A stretch of DNA of 64,000 bases from Sclerodactyla briareus (GCA_026419785.1 JAODTK010002732.1:124001-188000), one strand, 5' to 3'. Shown: positions 25,781 to 38,290, numbered from the stretch's first letter. A program made the numbers and translations. Notes: a model not told the origin generated them from the sequence alone.

Positions 25781-26660
25781 CAGGGTGTCAACAATTCCCT
25801 TTTTGCCCCCAAACCGCATTCTTGACGGAGGTTCAAAACCAAACGTGGACCAATGTAATCGAGACCCATGGGACATGTTTGACTTTGTGAAGGTCAGGGT
25901 CAAAGTTCATTGAAGGGGCCGATATATGATGTGTAGAACTTTCCAAATGTACCTCCTACAAAGTACATTACATTTTCTTGAACTGTCATAATGTTCTCTT
26001 TTGACCTGGTTTTGCAGATTTTGGATGCAACATCAGATCAGTCTTAAAATTAAAACAGTAATTTATGAACTGAAGCAAACAGTCATTCTTTGATGGATGT
26101 TGATCAAACTGAGTAATAATGTTTATAGGCTGCTATTGACATCCGTGGCATATGAAAATCAATGTCAAAGTTTGTTTACAGGGCCACAATAGGCTATTGT
26201 TTGAATTGCTACCTTGGCCTCATGATCTTGCACATTTAACACATTCGTCTTGTTACTTGTGCGGTTCGCGCTATAGCACATGGTGCTCTAGTTTGATGTT
26301 ATTGTGTGATAAGTATGGGGGTGAATCTGTAAAGTTCCGTGCTGGTGGGATGTGTAGTTTTTCATCAGTGAAGTTTAGAATAGGTGTTTTGCACACGCTC
26401 GCACATCAGACAGCCAGTGTACCCCTGTGACCTTTGACACAACAGCTTTATCATCTCATTAATGCAACCATAAAGAGGCTTATCGAGACAAATAACTTTC
26501 ACCCCATCATGTTTGTTGTTTCCTTTGTTCAGGATCACAGTTTCTTCCGATGTTGCGGGCAGCGCATGAGAGCAGAATGACCTGACCAAGATTGCTGGAG
26601 TTGACCAGTTCTGTGATGCCTGCCTCAGCCAACCATGTAGCCAGAGGCCCTTAACATACA
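25781..26660. other. Repeat-flank and unique sequence, no gene recognised
   Basis: It contains two GATGGATGTTGATCAAA-type or related blocks also seen beside the tandem arrays. Near 26600 a GAGTTGACCAGTTCTG..GATGCCTG block recurs at about 27833, on the far side of the next minisatellite. Confidence 0.4.
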
Positions 26661-26664
26661 TCAG

Positions 26665-27805
26665 GTGAATGGGATGGATAGTGAAGAGATTGACCTTGGT
26701 GGATAATGGGATTAACCTGATAGTGAAGGGATTGACCTAGTACTGAAGTGATCACCCTGGGTGGATAGTGATAGGATTATCCTGATAGTGAAGGAATTAT
26801 CACGTTGGAGAGTGAGGTGATCAGCCTGATGGTGAAGGGATTAACCTGTATTGGAACTATAGATTAACCTGCCGTGGAGAAAAAATTAACCTAGATGGAT
26901 AGTGCTGAGATTACTCTCATAGTCAAGAATTTGACCTGAGTGCTTAGTGATTGAATTAACCTGATAGTGAAGAAAAAAACCAAGTATTGGGATTACCATG
27001 ACAGTCAAGGGGGAGACCTGGGTGATATGATGGGTCAACCTGATAGTGGGGAAAAACCTTGGTGGATAGTGATGGGATTATCCCGATAGTGGAAGATTAA
27101 CCTGCATTGATGGTGTTTGGATTACTTTGATAGTCAAGGATTCTACCTGAGTGCTTAGTGATTGAATTAACCTGATAGTGAAGGGATTGACCTAGTACTG
27201 AAGTGATCACCCTGGGTGGATAGTGATAGGATATCCTGATAGTGAAGGAATTATCACGTTGGAGAGTGAGGTGATCAGCCTGATGGTGAAGGGATTAACC
27301 TGGATGGGAACAACTATGAGTAATCATGACAGTGGTGAGGAAAAAATAACCTAGATGGATAGTGCTGAGATTACTCTCATAGTCAAGAATTTGACCTGAG
27401 TGCTTAGTGATTGAATTAACCTGATAGTGAAGAAAAAAACCAAGTATGGGATTACCATGACAGTCAAGGGGGAGACCTGGGTGGATAGTGATGGGGTCAA
27501 CCTGATAGTGGAGGGAAAAACCTTGGTGGATAGTGATGGGATTATCCCGATAGTGGAAGATTAACCTGCATTGATGGTGTTTGGATTACTTTGATAGTCA
27601 AGGATTCTACCTGAGTGCTTAGTGATTGAATTAACCTGATAGTGAAGAGAATAGCCTTGGTGGATAATGATGGGATTAACCTGAAAGTTAAGAGAGAAAC
27701 CTTGGCAGATAGTGTTCAGATTACCATGACAGTCAAGGGGTCAACCTGGTGAATTGTGGATGGTGGGTAAGTGAATGGTTTTTACCTGATAGTGAATGGA
27801 ATCCT
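26665..27805. repeat. ~45-bp minisatellite with an internal ~460-bp duplication
   Basis: Units are variants of GTGGATAGTGATGGGATT plus AACCTGATAGTGAAGG. About 26724-27180 and 27181-27640 are nearly identical over several hundred bases (for example GACCTAGTACTGAAGTGATC at both). This shows a recent block duplication inside an older array. Related GTTGACCA..CTGTGATGCCTG flanks stand on both sides, so the array lies inside a larger repeated module. No stable open frame. Confidence 0.85.
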
Positions 27806-27944
27806 GCTGATGATGTGCCTAGGATAACTTAAGTTGACCAACTCTGCGATGCCTGTATCCGCAACTGCATAGCCAAGAAGGCCAGGGTACAGCAGGTGAA
27901 CTGGGTGAATAGTGAAGGGAGGTCTGCAGCTCTAGAGCATTGTC

Positions 27945-28420
27945 ATTCATCCATTATTCATTATTTATTTTATTCTTCACGTCATATGTATATACTTGAT
28001 ACAGTTACCGTTACATGATCAAATTTGTACAATAAGCATGAAGTGAAGGAAGTGGACTAAAAAACCCTGATGGGCTTGACGAGTAGCCCACTTCCTGGAG
28101 TGACAAGTACAGGTTATAGAGTATATACGAAAACTTAATAATCTCGATAACCCCTCCGTCAATTACAGAAAAGCTAACAAATACACCCCCACTGGCCCTT
28201 AACATTCAAGTAGAGGCAATCTCACTCCCACAGTAGTTAATAGCAGGATACAAGTACTTAATAGTCATATGTTTTCTAAAAGTGACAATAGTATTGCAGG
28301 ATTTCATTTCATCCAGTAGACTATTCCAAACTTGAGGAGATCTATAGATATGTATATCTATCCTTTATTTTTAAGTCATTGGAAGTCAGCAATAACAGCA
28401 GAGTTCATGTAGTCATTAAA
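27945..28420 (-). mobile_element. Non-LTR retrotransposon 3' end (LINE), 5'-truncated
   Basis: On the minus strand, about 28370-28240 reads PQVWNSLLDEMKSCNT followed by VTFRKHMTIKYL. This is the conserved C-terminal end of Jockey/CR1-type LINE ORF2 proteins (VWNSLPxEIK..x..FKxxL). It is followed by an AT-rich 3' UTR and an AAATAAATAATGAATAA tail at about 27975-27952. Catalytic RT motifs and the endonuclease are absent. The fragment belongs to a different family from the 5-kb LINE, whose matching motif is LLWNALP. Clade assignment is not possible from so short a piece. Confidence 0.75.
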
Positions 28421-29180
28421 TCTTGAGAGAAGGATCCAGACCTGGTAAAATTTTGAATTGATTTCTGAGATATGGTCACAGAAATTTCCCAAAGTGGCTT
28501 TGTTCTGGCCTCACTCGTACCCCTAAAATGTAATTGAACATTGGATGTGAGAACCCCAGTGGAAGGTCATAGGATTCTTTATTTGGTTGTAGAAAGTAAT
28601 GAAAATTTATTCCACAAAAACTGCAGAAACCCTGTATGAGTTTCAATTTGCATAATGCACAAAAATTGTCAACATTCACAAATCCAAATGAAAGTTTATT
28701 CATGCCACTTAGTGAATATCAAGTATTGAAAAATGTTGGATGTCATCCCGAGGTCATTAGTGAGCTAATTTCAATAGATTATTGGACATTTTCAACCTGT
28801 TGGCAGATTATATAACATGGAAGTTAGTACCTATAGTAAATAATATTTGTGGCAATGGTAAGGGTCATTTTGAGGTTATCAAGGTCCACGAAAGGTCTTA
28901 AAGTGGAATTAGACATCAAAAGTCAACTTACTGAATATACACGACAGAAGATTTCGGTTCATTTGTGCGCATGTTTATTTGAGTGCTCATAGCTCATAAA
29001 TTCACAAACCAGTGAGTTCTGGTAAATTTGCCAATATTTTAGCAAATCAGAGTGCATCTATGTAGACATGGGGTAAGTGCATGCTCGTTATATGGTAAAG
29101 GTAGTATTTGCATATACTTGTCGATCAAAGGTACAAGTTTGCCTACACTTTCTCATTTGTTTCTTATTCATTTTCTCCAG
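28421..29180. other. Low-copy sequence with AGGTCA-type repeat pieces
   Basis: Around 28750-28920 there are several GGTCAT, GGTCATT and AGGTC steps like those of the 39-55 kb repeats, but diverged. No gene recognised. Confidence 0.35.
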
Positions 29181-29241
29181 GGTAAATCCATACTGTCTAC
29201 TGCGTGAAAACCTTTCCTCAGGAGAATATTGAGGATTGAAG
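29181..29241 (+). other. Candidate exon (61 nt)
   Basis: It is preceded by a long pyrimidine-rich tract ending TTCATTTTCTCCAG, one of the best acceptor-like signals in the window, and followed by GTAAGA. One frame is open for 16 codons and then meets a stop before the donor. If real it would be non-coding, or would end the reading frame. Evidence is limited to the splice signals. Confidence 0.25.
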
Positions 29242-30339
29242 GTAAGATTATGTTAACTTCTCTCGTGAACATAGATGAACACGAGTCGTCAGAACAGCTA
29301 ACTTTTAATCGCACCTATCAGATTCCAACTATCATGCTGCGTATCTATGGAAGGGAAAGGAATCCAGGCGTTCATTATGAAAACAAGAAGTGGGCATTGC
29401 CAGTCGTCCAGGGTGGAAAGAAACTGATCTCCAAAACCAATCTCAAACCCTGGTCGCACAGTGGGACCGGGACCGGGCCTGCAAACCAAAACCTAATAAC
29501 AAGCTGGTCCCATCAACATCCAATCCATATCCAAACAGTCCTATGGGTGTATCAGGAGGGTGGTCTGTTATGAACCAATGAGGTTGAGGTCATTTTAAAG
29601 GTCTCGAAAGTCATTAAAGGTCAGCTAAGGCAAATCATTGAAATATGCATCACAATTTACCATACATGGTATTGTAAATAACAGCCCGCCTCCCGGGACT
29701 ATGAACTACGACACCACTAATATATTGTTCTCACGAGCGTATATCCTGAGGTTCAATACGCTGAACGGGCGATTCAACTACATTGGGCACGTACTTTCAA
29801 AACATTTTGGTTCCAATTTGCTCCTTTAATTGTTTCTACAACTGTAAAACTCTGCCTAAACTACATTTGACATAGGCTTGCTTGGAATAAAAGGTTTTTA
29901 ATGATGACCTAAAAGATGTTTTCAGATAAGAATTCCTGAAGAATCAATTGCAGCTTGTTCCATAGAAATGGTGCAGCATGACAGAATGCTTGGTTGCCGA
30001 TGCATTGTCTTGGTTCCTGTATTAGTACAATCTGTGAAATACTCATCATTTGGAAGTTCCAGTTCAATGTGAGATTTCTGAACTAGCCAGTTCAATATTT
30101 TGTTTGTCTAACTGTGAATGACCATCACAGACACTTCATGAAGCTGCATGCTAAAATGCGACACGACAACATTGGTGAATTTGATTGTTCCCCTATTGGT
30201 CCATGGTATGCACAAGGAGTTACTTGTCAAAGGACAGTTCTTCACATTTCCTCACAGAGCGATGCGAGCAGGGGAGTCATAGGTCACCAGGCTGTCGTGT
30301 TTGGATGCCTCCTGTGCCTACCTTACATCCCCCCTCGGT
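29242..30339. other. Low-copy sequence before the 134-bp array
   Basis: No gene recognised. AGGTCATTTTAAAGGTC and related steps occur at about 29588-29635. The stretch around 29930-30010 (GCTTGTTCCATAGAAATGG and following) reads like the 3' region of an old retroelement but is too short to assign. Confidence 0.3.
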
Positions 30340-33300
30340 GTCGTCAGGTCCTACTCTTCAGCCAGCTACGGACAGCCGTAGCCAGTACGGTACGCTTGGT
30401 AACATGGACCTTTGTGGAGTTGATTTCTTGCTGGGTAGGGCATCTGCACTATCTCCCATCCTCCTGTATCAGAGAGATTGTACCCTTCAGCCAGCTACGG
30501 ACGCTGTATGCCAGTAATGGTACGCTTGGTAACATTGGACCTTTGGAGGTGAGTTTCTTGCTCGGGTAGGGCATCTGCACCTATTCCCTCCTTCCTGTAT
30601 CAGTAGAGATTGTACCTTCAGACAGCTACAGACAGCCGTAGCCAGTATGGTACGGCTTGGTAACATTGGAACCTTTGGAGGTGAGTTTTCTTCTTGCTCG
30701 GGTAGGGCATCTGCACTATCTCCCTCCTTCCCGTATCCTAAGATTGTATGTACCCTTCAGACCAGCTAACGGCAGCTGTAGCCAATATGGTATCGCTTAG
30801 TAACATTGGACCTTTGGAGGTGAGTTTCTTGCTGGGGTGGCATTCGGCACCTTTTCTCCCCTCCTCCGTATCAAGTAGAATTGTACCCTTCAGCCAGCTA
30901 CGGACAGCTTGTAGCCATACGTGTGCTTAGTAACATTGGACCTCTAAAGTGATTTTCTTGATCTGGTATGGCATCTGCACTATCTCCCCTCCTTCTTATC
31001 AGTATAAATGTACCCTTCAGCCACTAGGACAGCTGTCCAGTACGGTATTGCTTAGTAACATTGGACCTCTAGAGGTGAGTTTCTTGATCGGGTATGGGCC
31101 TCTGCACCTATCTCCCCTCCTTCCTGTATCAGTAGAAATTGTCCCTTCAGAAAGCTACGGACAGCCGTAGCCATACGGTAGGCTTAAGTAACATTGGACC
31201 TTTGTAGTGGTTTCTTGATCGGTAGGCATCTGCACCATCTCCCTCCTCCTGTATCAGTAATGATTGTCCCTTCCATACAGCTACGGACAGCTGTACCATA
31301 CGTTATGGCGTTAGTAACATTGGACCTTTTAGAAGGTGATTTTCTTGATCGGGGAGAGGCATCTGCCCCTATCTCCTCTCCCTCCTTCCTGTATCAGTGA
31401 AATTCTACCCTCAGCCACTACGGACCGCTGTACCAGTACGGTATGGCTTAGTAACATTGGACCTTTGGAGGTGAGGTTCTTGATCGGGTAGTGCCCGGCA
31501 CCTATCCTCCCCTCCTTCCTGTATCAGTAGAAAATTGTACACCTTCATACAGCTACGGCCAGCCGTAGCCAGTACGGTATTTGCTTAGGAACATTGGACT
31601 TTGGAGGTGATTTTCTTGATCGGGTAGGGCATCTGCACCTATCTCTCCCTCCTTCTGTATCAGGAGGATGTACCCTCAGACAGCTACGTACAGGCTGATG
31701 CAGTGCGCTGGTTATGGCGTTAGTACATTGGACCTTTATAGGTGAGGTTCTTGACGGGTAGGGGCATCTTGCCCTATCTCCCCTTCCTTCCTGTATCAAT
31801 AGAGATTGTCCCCTTCCGACAGCTACGGACAGCTTGTAGCCAGTAACGGTAGGGCTTATAACATTGGACCCTTTTGGAGGGAGTTCCTTGATGGTAGGGC
31901 CTCTGCACCTATCTCCCCTCCTTCCTGTATAAGTAGAGATTGTACCCTTCAGACGCTACGGACAAGCTGTAGCCAGTACGTTATGGCTTAGTAACATTGG
32001 ACCTTTATAGGTGATTTCTTGTCGGGTAGGGCATCTGCACTCTATCTCCCCTCCTGCCTGTATCAGTAGAATTGTACCCTTCCAGACAGCTAACGGAAGC
32101 TGTAGCCAGTACGTTATGGCTTAGTAACCTTGGGGGAGCCTTTAGAGGTGTTTCTTGTTCGGGTAGGGCATCTGCAACCTATCTCCCCTCCTTCCTGTAT
32201 CGTAAGATTGTACCCTTCAGACAGCTACGGACAGCTGTAGCCAGTACGTTGGCTTAGTACATTGGACCTTTTGAGGTTAGTTTCTTGATCGGGTAGAGCA
32301 TCTGCACCTATCTCCCCTCCTTCCTGTATCAGTAGACATTGTACCCTTCAGCAGCTACGTACAGCTGTACCATACGTTATGGCTTGTAACATTGACCTTT
32401 AGAGGTGATTTTCTTGAATCGGGTAGGGCATCTGGCACCTATCTGCCCCTCGCTTCCTGTTCATTAGAGATTGTACCCTTCAGACAGCTACGACAACCGT
32501 ATCCAGTACGGTATGGCTTAGTAACATTGGACCTTGAGGTGATTTTCTTGATCGTAGGGCCTCTGCACCTATCTCCCCTCCTTCTGTATCCGTAGAATTG
32601 GTACCCTCAGACAGCTACGGACAGCCGTAGCCTACGGTATGGCTTGTAACCTTGGACCTTTGGAGGTGATTTTCTTGATCGGGTAGGCCTCTGCACCTAT
32701 CTCCCCTCCTTCCTGTATCATTGAGATTGTACCCTTCGACGCTCGGACAGCTGTAGCCGTACGTTTTGGCCTTAGTAACATTGGACCTTGAAGAGGTGGT
32801 TTCTTGATCGGGTAGATGCATCACATCTCCCCTCCTTCCGGTATCAGTAGAATTGTAACCCTCGACAGCTAACGCACAGCTGCGCCAGTACGTTATGGCT
32901 TAGTAACATTGGCCTTTAGAGTGAGTTTCTGATCGGTAGGGCATCTGCACCTATCTCCCTCCTTCCTGTATCATAGAAATGACCCTTCGACAGCTACGGA
33001 CAGCTGTGCCATACGGTTATGGCTTGTAACATTGGACCTTTAGAGGTGAGTTTCTTGATCGGGTAGGGCATATCTGCACCTATCTCCCCTCCTTCCTGTC
33101 AGTAAAATTGGTCCTTCAGACAGCTACGACCTGTAGCCATCGTTATGGCCTTAGTAACATTGGACCTTTAGAGTTGATTTTCTTGATCGGTGTAAGGGCC
33201 TCTGCACCTATCTCCCCTCCGTCCTGTTCAGTAAATTGTACCTTCATACAAGCTACTGACAGCTGTAGCCAGTACGTTATGGCTTAGTAACATTGGAACC

Positions 33301-35460
33301 TTAGAGGTGGTTTCTTGATCGGGTATGGCATTCTGCACCTAATCTCCCCTCCGTCCTGTATCATAAGATTGTACCCTTCAGAACAGTACGGACAGCTTAG
33401 CCAGTAGTTCTGGCTTAGTAACATTGGACCTTTAGAGGTGAGTTTCTTGATCGGGTAGGGCATCTGCATGCACCTATCTCCCCTCCTTCTGTATCGTAAG
33501 AATTGTACCCTTCAGACAGCTACGGACAGCTGTAGCAAGTACTTTATGGCTTAGTAACATTGACCTTTAGAGGTGAGTTTCTTGATCGGAGTAGGGCCAT
33601 CTGCACCTAGCTCCCCTCCTTCCTGTATCAGTAGAAGATTGTACCTTCAGACAGCTACGTACAGCTGTAGCCAGTACGGTATGGCTAGTAACTTGGACTT
33701 TGGAGGTGATTTCTACGGGTAGGGCATCTGCCCCTATCTCCCTCCTTCCTTATCATAGAAATTGTACCCTTTCGACGCTACAAAAAAAAAAAGGACAAGC
33801 CTAGCCATACGGTATGGCTTAGCAACATTGGACCTTTTGAGGTGAGTTTCTTGATCGGGTAGAGCATTGCACCTATCTCCCTCCTTCTGTATCAGTAAGA
33901 TTGGACCCTTCAGACAGCCACGGACAGCTGTAGCCAGTACGTATGGCTTAGTAACATTGGACCTTTAGAGGTGAGTTTCTTGATCGGTAGGGCATCTGCA
34001 CCTATCTCCCCTCCTTCCTGTATCAGTAGAGATGTACCTTCAGACAGCTACGGACAGCGTAGCCAGTACGTTATGTTTAGTAACATGGACCTTTGGAGGT
34101 GAGTTTCTTGATCGGTAGGGCTCTGCACTATCCCCCTCCTTCCTTCATCAGTAAAATGTACCCTTCAGACAGCTACGGACAGCTGTAGCCCGTACTTTAT
34201 GGGTTAGTAACATTGGACCTTTAGAGGTGAGTTTCTTGATCGGGTAGAGCATTGCACCTATCTCCCTCTTCCTGTATCAGTAGAACTTGTACCCTTCAGA
34301 CAGCTACGGAAGCTGTAGCCAGTACTTTTGGCTAGTACCATTGGACCGTTAGAGGTGAATTTCTTGATCGGGTAGGGCATCTTCACCTATCTCCCCTCCG
34401 CTGTATCAGTAGAACTTGTACCCTTCAGCAGCTACGCAGCTGTAGCCGTAACGTTATGGCTTAGTAACATTGGACCTTTAAGTGAGTTTCTTGTCGGGTA
34501 GGCCTCTTCACCTATTCCTCCCTCCTTCCTGTATCAGAAGATGTACCCTCAGACAGCTACGACAGCTGTAGCCAGTACGTTATGGCTTAGTAACATTGGA
34601 CCTTTAGAGTGATTGCCTTGATCGGGTAGGGCATCTGCACCTATCTCCCCTCCTTCCGGTATCAGTAGAGATTTTACCCTTCAGCACAGCTACGGACAGC
34701 CGTACCAGTACGTTGGCTTAGTAATTGGCCTTTGGAGTGAGTTGTTCCTTCTTGCTCGGGTAGGGCATCTGCACCTATCGCCCTCCTTCCTTATCATTAG
34801 AGTTGTACCCTTCAACAGGCTACGGACAGCTGTAGCCAGCACGTTATGGCTTAGTAACATTGGACCTTTAGAGGTGAGTTTCTTGCTCGGGTAGCTCTGC
34901 GACCTTCTCCCCTCCTTTTTCCCTGTATCAGTAGAAGATGTACCCTTCCGCAGCTACGGACAGCTGTAGCCAGTACGTTATGGCTTAGTAACATTGGACC
35001 TTTGGAGGTGAGTTTCTTGATCGGGTAGGGCCTCTGCACCTAGCTCCCCTCCTTCCTGTATCAGTAAATTGTACCCTCCAAAAACAGCTACGGACAGCTG
35101 TAGCCAGTACGTTTTGGCTTGTCATTGGACCTTTAGAGGTTAAGTTTCTGATCGGGTAGGGCATCTGCACCTATCTCCCCTCCTTTCTGTATTCAGTAGA
35201 AATTGTACCTCCAAAGCCCGCTACGACCCGCTGTATCCGTAACGTTATTGGCTTTTAGTAACATTGACCTTTGAGGTGAGTTTTCTGATCTGGTAGGGCA
35301 TCTACCCTTCAGCCAGCTACATACAGCTAAGAGCTGGCACAGTGTGGCTCGGTAACAATTGGCCCTTTGGGCGTGTGTCTCTTGCTGGGTAGGGCATCTG
35401 AACATATTTTCCCTATGTATCGCAGAGATTGTACCTCCAGCAGCTAAGACAGCTGTAAGT
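30340..35460 (+). repeat. ~134-bp tandem array, about 39 units, exon-like
   Basis: The unit runs GACAGCTACGGACAGCTG, TAGCCAGTACGTTATGG, CTTAGTAACATTGGACC, TTTAGAG, GTGAGTTTCTTGATCGG, GTAGGGCATCTGCACC, TATCTCCCCTCCTTCC, TGTATCAGTAGAGATTG and TACCCTTCAG. Read on the plus strand, most units carry a donor-like GAG/GTGAGT. A pyrimidine-rich tract about 35 bases further on leads to CCTTCAG and then ACAG. Splicing from ACAG to GAG gives a 54-nt block, an exact 18 codons, open in one frame (LRTAVASTLWLSNIGPLE). Edge units (from about 35290) are degenerate. Units differ mostly by single-base indels. It may be a plain satellite or an amplified exon-intron unit; both remain open. Confidence 0.9.
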
Positions 35461-35509
35461 GCAGTGCTAGCTGGACCAGAGAGTTACATAATTCTTTGTC
35501 TTTTCACAG

Positions 35510-35562
35510 GCACAGAGGAGTTCAGTTTGAGTTGCAGCAGAGTATCCCAGATGAATAGACAG
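35510..35562 (+). other. Candidate exon just beyond the 134-bp array (53 nt)
   Basis: ATTCTTTGTCTTTTCACAG precedes it and GTATGT follows it, both strong splice-site matches. One frame is open throughout (TEEFSLSCSRVSQMNRQ). It has the same strand and nearly the same length as the exon-like block of the adjacent array, but a different sequence. No family recognised. If a transcript crosses the array, this is the most likely fixed exon. Confidence 0.35.
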
Positions 35563-36369
35563 GTATGTAGCTTAATAATTTTCTTCATAATATTCCTTGA
35601 CGAAGTCAGAATGAAGCCATAACCGTCATGCCAGGATATGTGTATGGGGGAATATGTGTGTGTGTTAACGCTGGCTGGAAACACGATAAGTTGGTCAGGT
35701 CTGAGTTGATGAAGCTCATACTTGGTATGTGTATTCCCCATGATGAGTATATGAGCCCTGTTGTTTTGGGGACATGTCAGAGGTCATGATGAGTATATGA
35801 GCCCTGTTGTTTTGGGGTCAGAAGTAACTTTAAGTCAACAGAGCTCAAAGTTGAAAAAATCCTTGTCCAGTCCAGAAGTGCTTGTCTAATCTAGTTGAGA
35901 TGCAGTGTGTAGGCTTTCTATCACAAATACAGGACCCTGTTATGGAAGATTGTGGATGTGGCCTACCCTTGGTGTGAACAAATTAAATGTAAATACTCCT
36001 GTAAGTGTACAGATGGAGTCACTAGAGGTCATTTATTGTCTGCTTTGCATAATATTGCAAATTTCAAGTTTGAGGAGAAGGAGCATGGTAAAAGTCAGAT
36101 TTGCCAGGATAAGAAGCAGACTAAGAAGCACCCCTACACCACACACAGCATGCACACACCACGCACAGACATCACAAACAAATTGCCTGATTGCATAGAT
36201 TCCTACAAGGACACATACAAACACAATTGCACGACTGCATAGATACACCATGTCACACACATTAGGGGTAGCACTGAGACAAATGAAAACAAAAAGAGAA
36301 CAGTACACAGTGGGCCTCAATGAAGATTGTTAAAGCAGATAGTGAAAGTAAATGGAGGCTACAAAATCT
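35563..36369. other. Sequence between array and Helitron, no gene settled
   Basis: A direct duplication of ATGAGTATATGAGCCCTG with TTGTTTTGGGG occurs at about 35738-35820. An open frame at 35952-36242 begins with plausible protein sequence but dissolves into a CACACC-rich tract. The 5' part of the Helitron may begin in this interval, but no motif places it. Confidence 0.3.
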
Positions 36370-37690
36370 TCCGAACACCGCATGGGTTACCTGCATACTG
36401 GGATCAGGCACAGAAGGATGCCTTTGCTATGCTAAGGCAATCGGGGCGTACCAACCTTCTCCATCAGCCTCTCATTTGCTGACACTAGATGGCCTGGATT
36501 GCTCATTGACTACGGAGGCCAAGACTAAGTCGCTCAGATACTGTAACAGTGTCAAAGTCCTTCCACAACAGAGTTCGTGGTCAGATTCATTGCAGATTTC
36601 TTGCGAAGTCAACTGAATCCTCTGGGCCACGTAATTGACTTCTTCTACCCAGTCAAGGTTCAACAGCGAGGGTCTCCAAACATTTGTGGCATTTTGTGGA
36701 TCGCTGAAGCATCCGAATTTACTTCAACCAATGCTACTGAAGTAGAGAGCTTCATTGATCATACATAACAACAGATCTCTGAAGCAGACAACAACCTCAT
36801 CAAACCTACCGAAAACATCGCCACCCACCTGTAAGAAGAAAACAAAGGAACAACATGGACTGGACAATCTGGTTTTAGTGAATATCTGTAGGTGTTCCCA
36901 TAGTAATAATAAGTGCAGTTTAACTTTCCATTACCCCGATGAAAAAGCAACAATGTTAGAGCCTTTGCTGCATGATTTTTCAACAAGAGCAGATGAAAAG
37001 AACTGGGAAAAGATGAAGAAGTACCTGCAAGAGAAAGAGGATGCTTACAAGAATTCTGACGTACATGGCATTCCTACAAGCACTGAATCTATCACATAAT
37101 GAATACTTATGGCACTACAATGTTCAATCACTGATACTGAAGTATTTCTGAAGCATCCACCAGCTGACGTCCACATCGAAGCGTTCTATGAGAACGTTCT
37201 GACAGCATGGGATGCTAACATGGACATCCAGTTGTGCTCAATACATATTACTTGCAATGTCTACATACTTTAACTAGTTTCAGCGTAAGAGCAAGAGCTG
37301 AAATGGGAATGGGGGGAGTCTTCATGATGCATGCATGGAAACGAGACAAGGCAGCCTCAAGATCATGGAAAAAGTCCAGCTATTGGGAAACAAACTCTCT
37401 GTAACATAGAAATTAGTGCTCAAGAGGCCTGCTGTCTAACCATGCAACCACCCCTACATCGGGCATCATGCCCTACTCGATTCATCAACACCTCACCACC
37501 AGACGAGCGTCTGCCTTAAAGAGCATCGTTGTCCTGGAGCATCTACCTGAAGACCCAGGGGACATTCGCTTCCTTTTTGTACCCAACTTCTAATAGGTAA
37601 TGCTATGACCACTACCAAGAAAAATTCACATGTGCGGACATTGCTTCCAGTACACCCTCGAGACATCTAAGCAATTGTTTGCAAGGAAGC
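36370..37690 (+). mobile_element. Helitron Rep/helicase-like N domain fragment, decayed
   Basis: Motifs of the Helitron_like_N (Rep) region appear in family order across shifting frames. They are LPAYWDQAQKDAFAMLRQ (from 36387), ADTRWPGLL (from 36478), RFIADFLRSQLNPLGHV (about 36580-36635) and QQRGSPNICGILW (36661-36699). Then come MLEPL (about 36954), EVFLKHPPADVHIEAF with ANMDIQ (37138-37230), EISAQEACCL and RFINTSPPDER (37409-37515), and VVLEHLPEDPGDI (about 37528-37566). The motif that should read HIH, the metal-binding HUH pair, reads NIC, so the nuclease would be dead even without the frameshifts. About 20 extra codons separate TCKKKTKEQ from the FHYPDE block. The helicase domain and 3' hairpin were not found. 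From 37419 on, the fragment is shared with the second 10-kb copy. Confidence 0.88.
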
Positions 37691-38084
37691 AAAAACACTA
37701 AAACGCAGTCTCCATAGAGGAGACATTCAAGAAATACAGGAAGATGAGGGCAACATCACAGGTGCTCTTGCAAGATTCCAAGAAAAATATGATGCTCTAT
37801 TCAGGACCCGGATTACCAAAACGAACGACTGTATAAATGCAACACAGATCAACTTGTTTAAGCTTATTAGAGATTTCAGCATGAATATGGCAATAGGGGT
37901 TTAATTACAAATTTGATGTGATTGGCATTCTATAAGATGTTAATGGGTTGGAATTTTCACTTAGTTGTAGTTTTCACATAGTTGTTGAAAAAAAACTACA
38001 GCTTCAAACCCATCATGTATATAGCTGGTCAATTGCTATTTCCTAATAGTAAGAGCCATTGACTGTCCCCACGGGATTACCTAC

Positions 38085-38290
38085 GCTCTTGGAGACATGC
38101 TTTACCTCGATGGACACCCTCCTCCTCGAAGGACAAGTTCCTATTTCGACGGACAACCATCCTCCCCTCAAAGGATATCCTACTCTCTTGAAGGACATGC
38201 TTCCCCTCAAAGGAAAGCGTCTATCTTGAAGGCCCGCCTCCTCTGAGAGGATACTGCTCCCTCGGAGGAGAACTCCTCCCTCCATCTTGC
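38085..38290. repeat. ~22-bp minisatellite in copy A
   Basis: About nine steps of the type CTCGAAGGACACCCTCCTCC with variants such as CTTGAAGGACATGCTTCCC. The same array is at 48090-48300 in copy B. Confidence 0.8.

Noticed and set aside
30340-35460. CRISPR-like regular repeats
   Set aside because: The whole unit repeats, including what would be spacers. The context is an animal genome.
35952-36242. Plus-strand frame with cysteines and charged residues
   Set aside because: It turns into a low-complexity CACACC tract; no domain and no second line of support.
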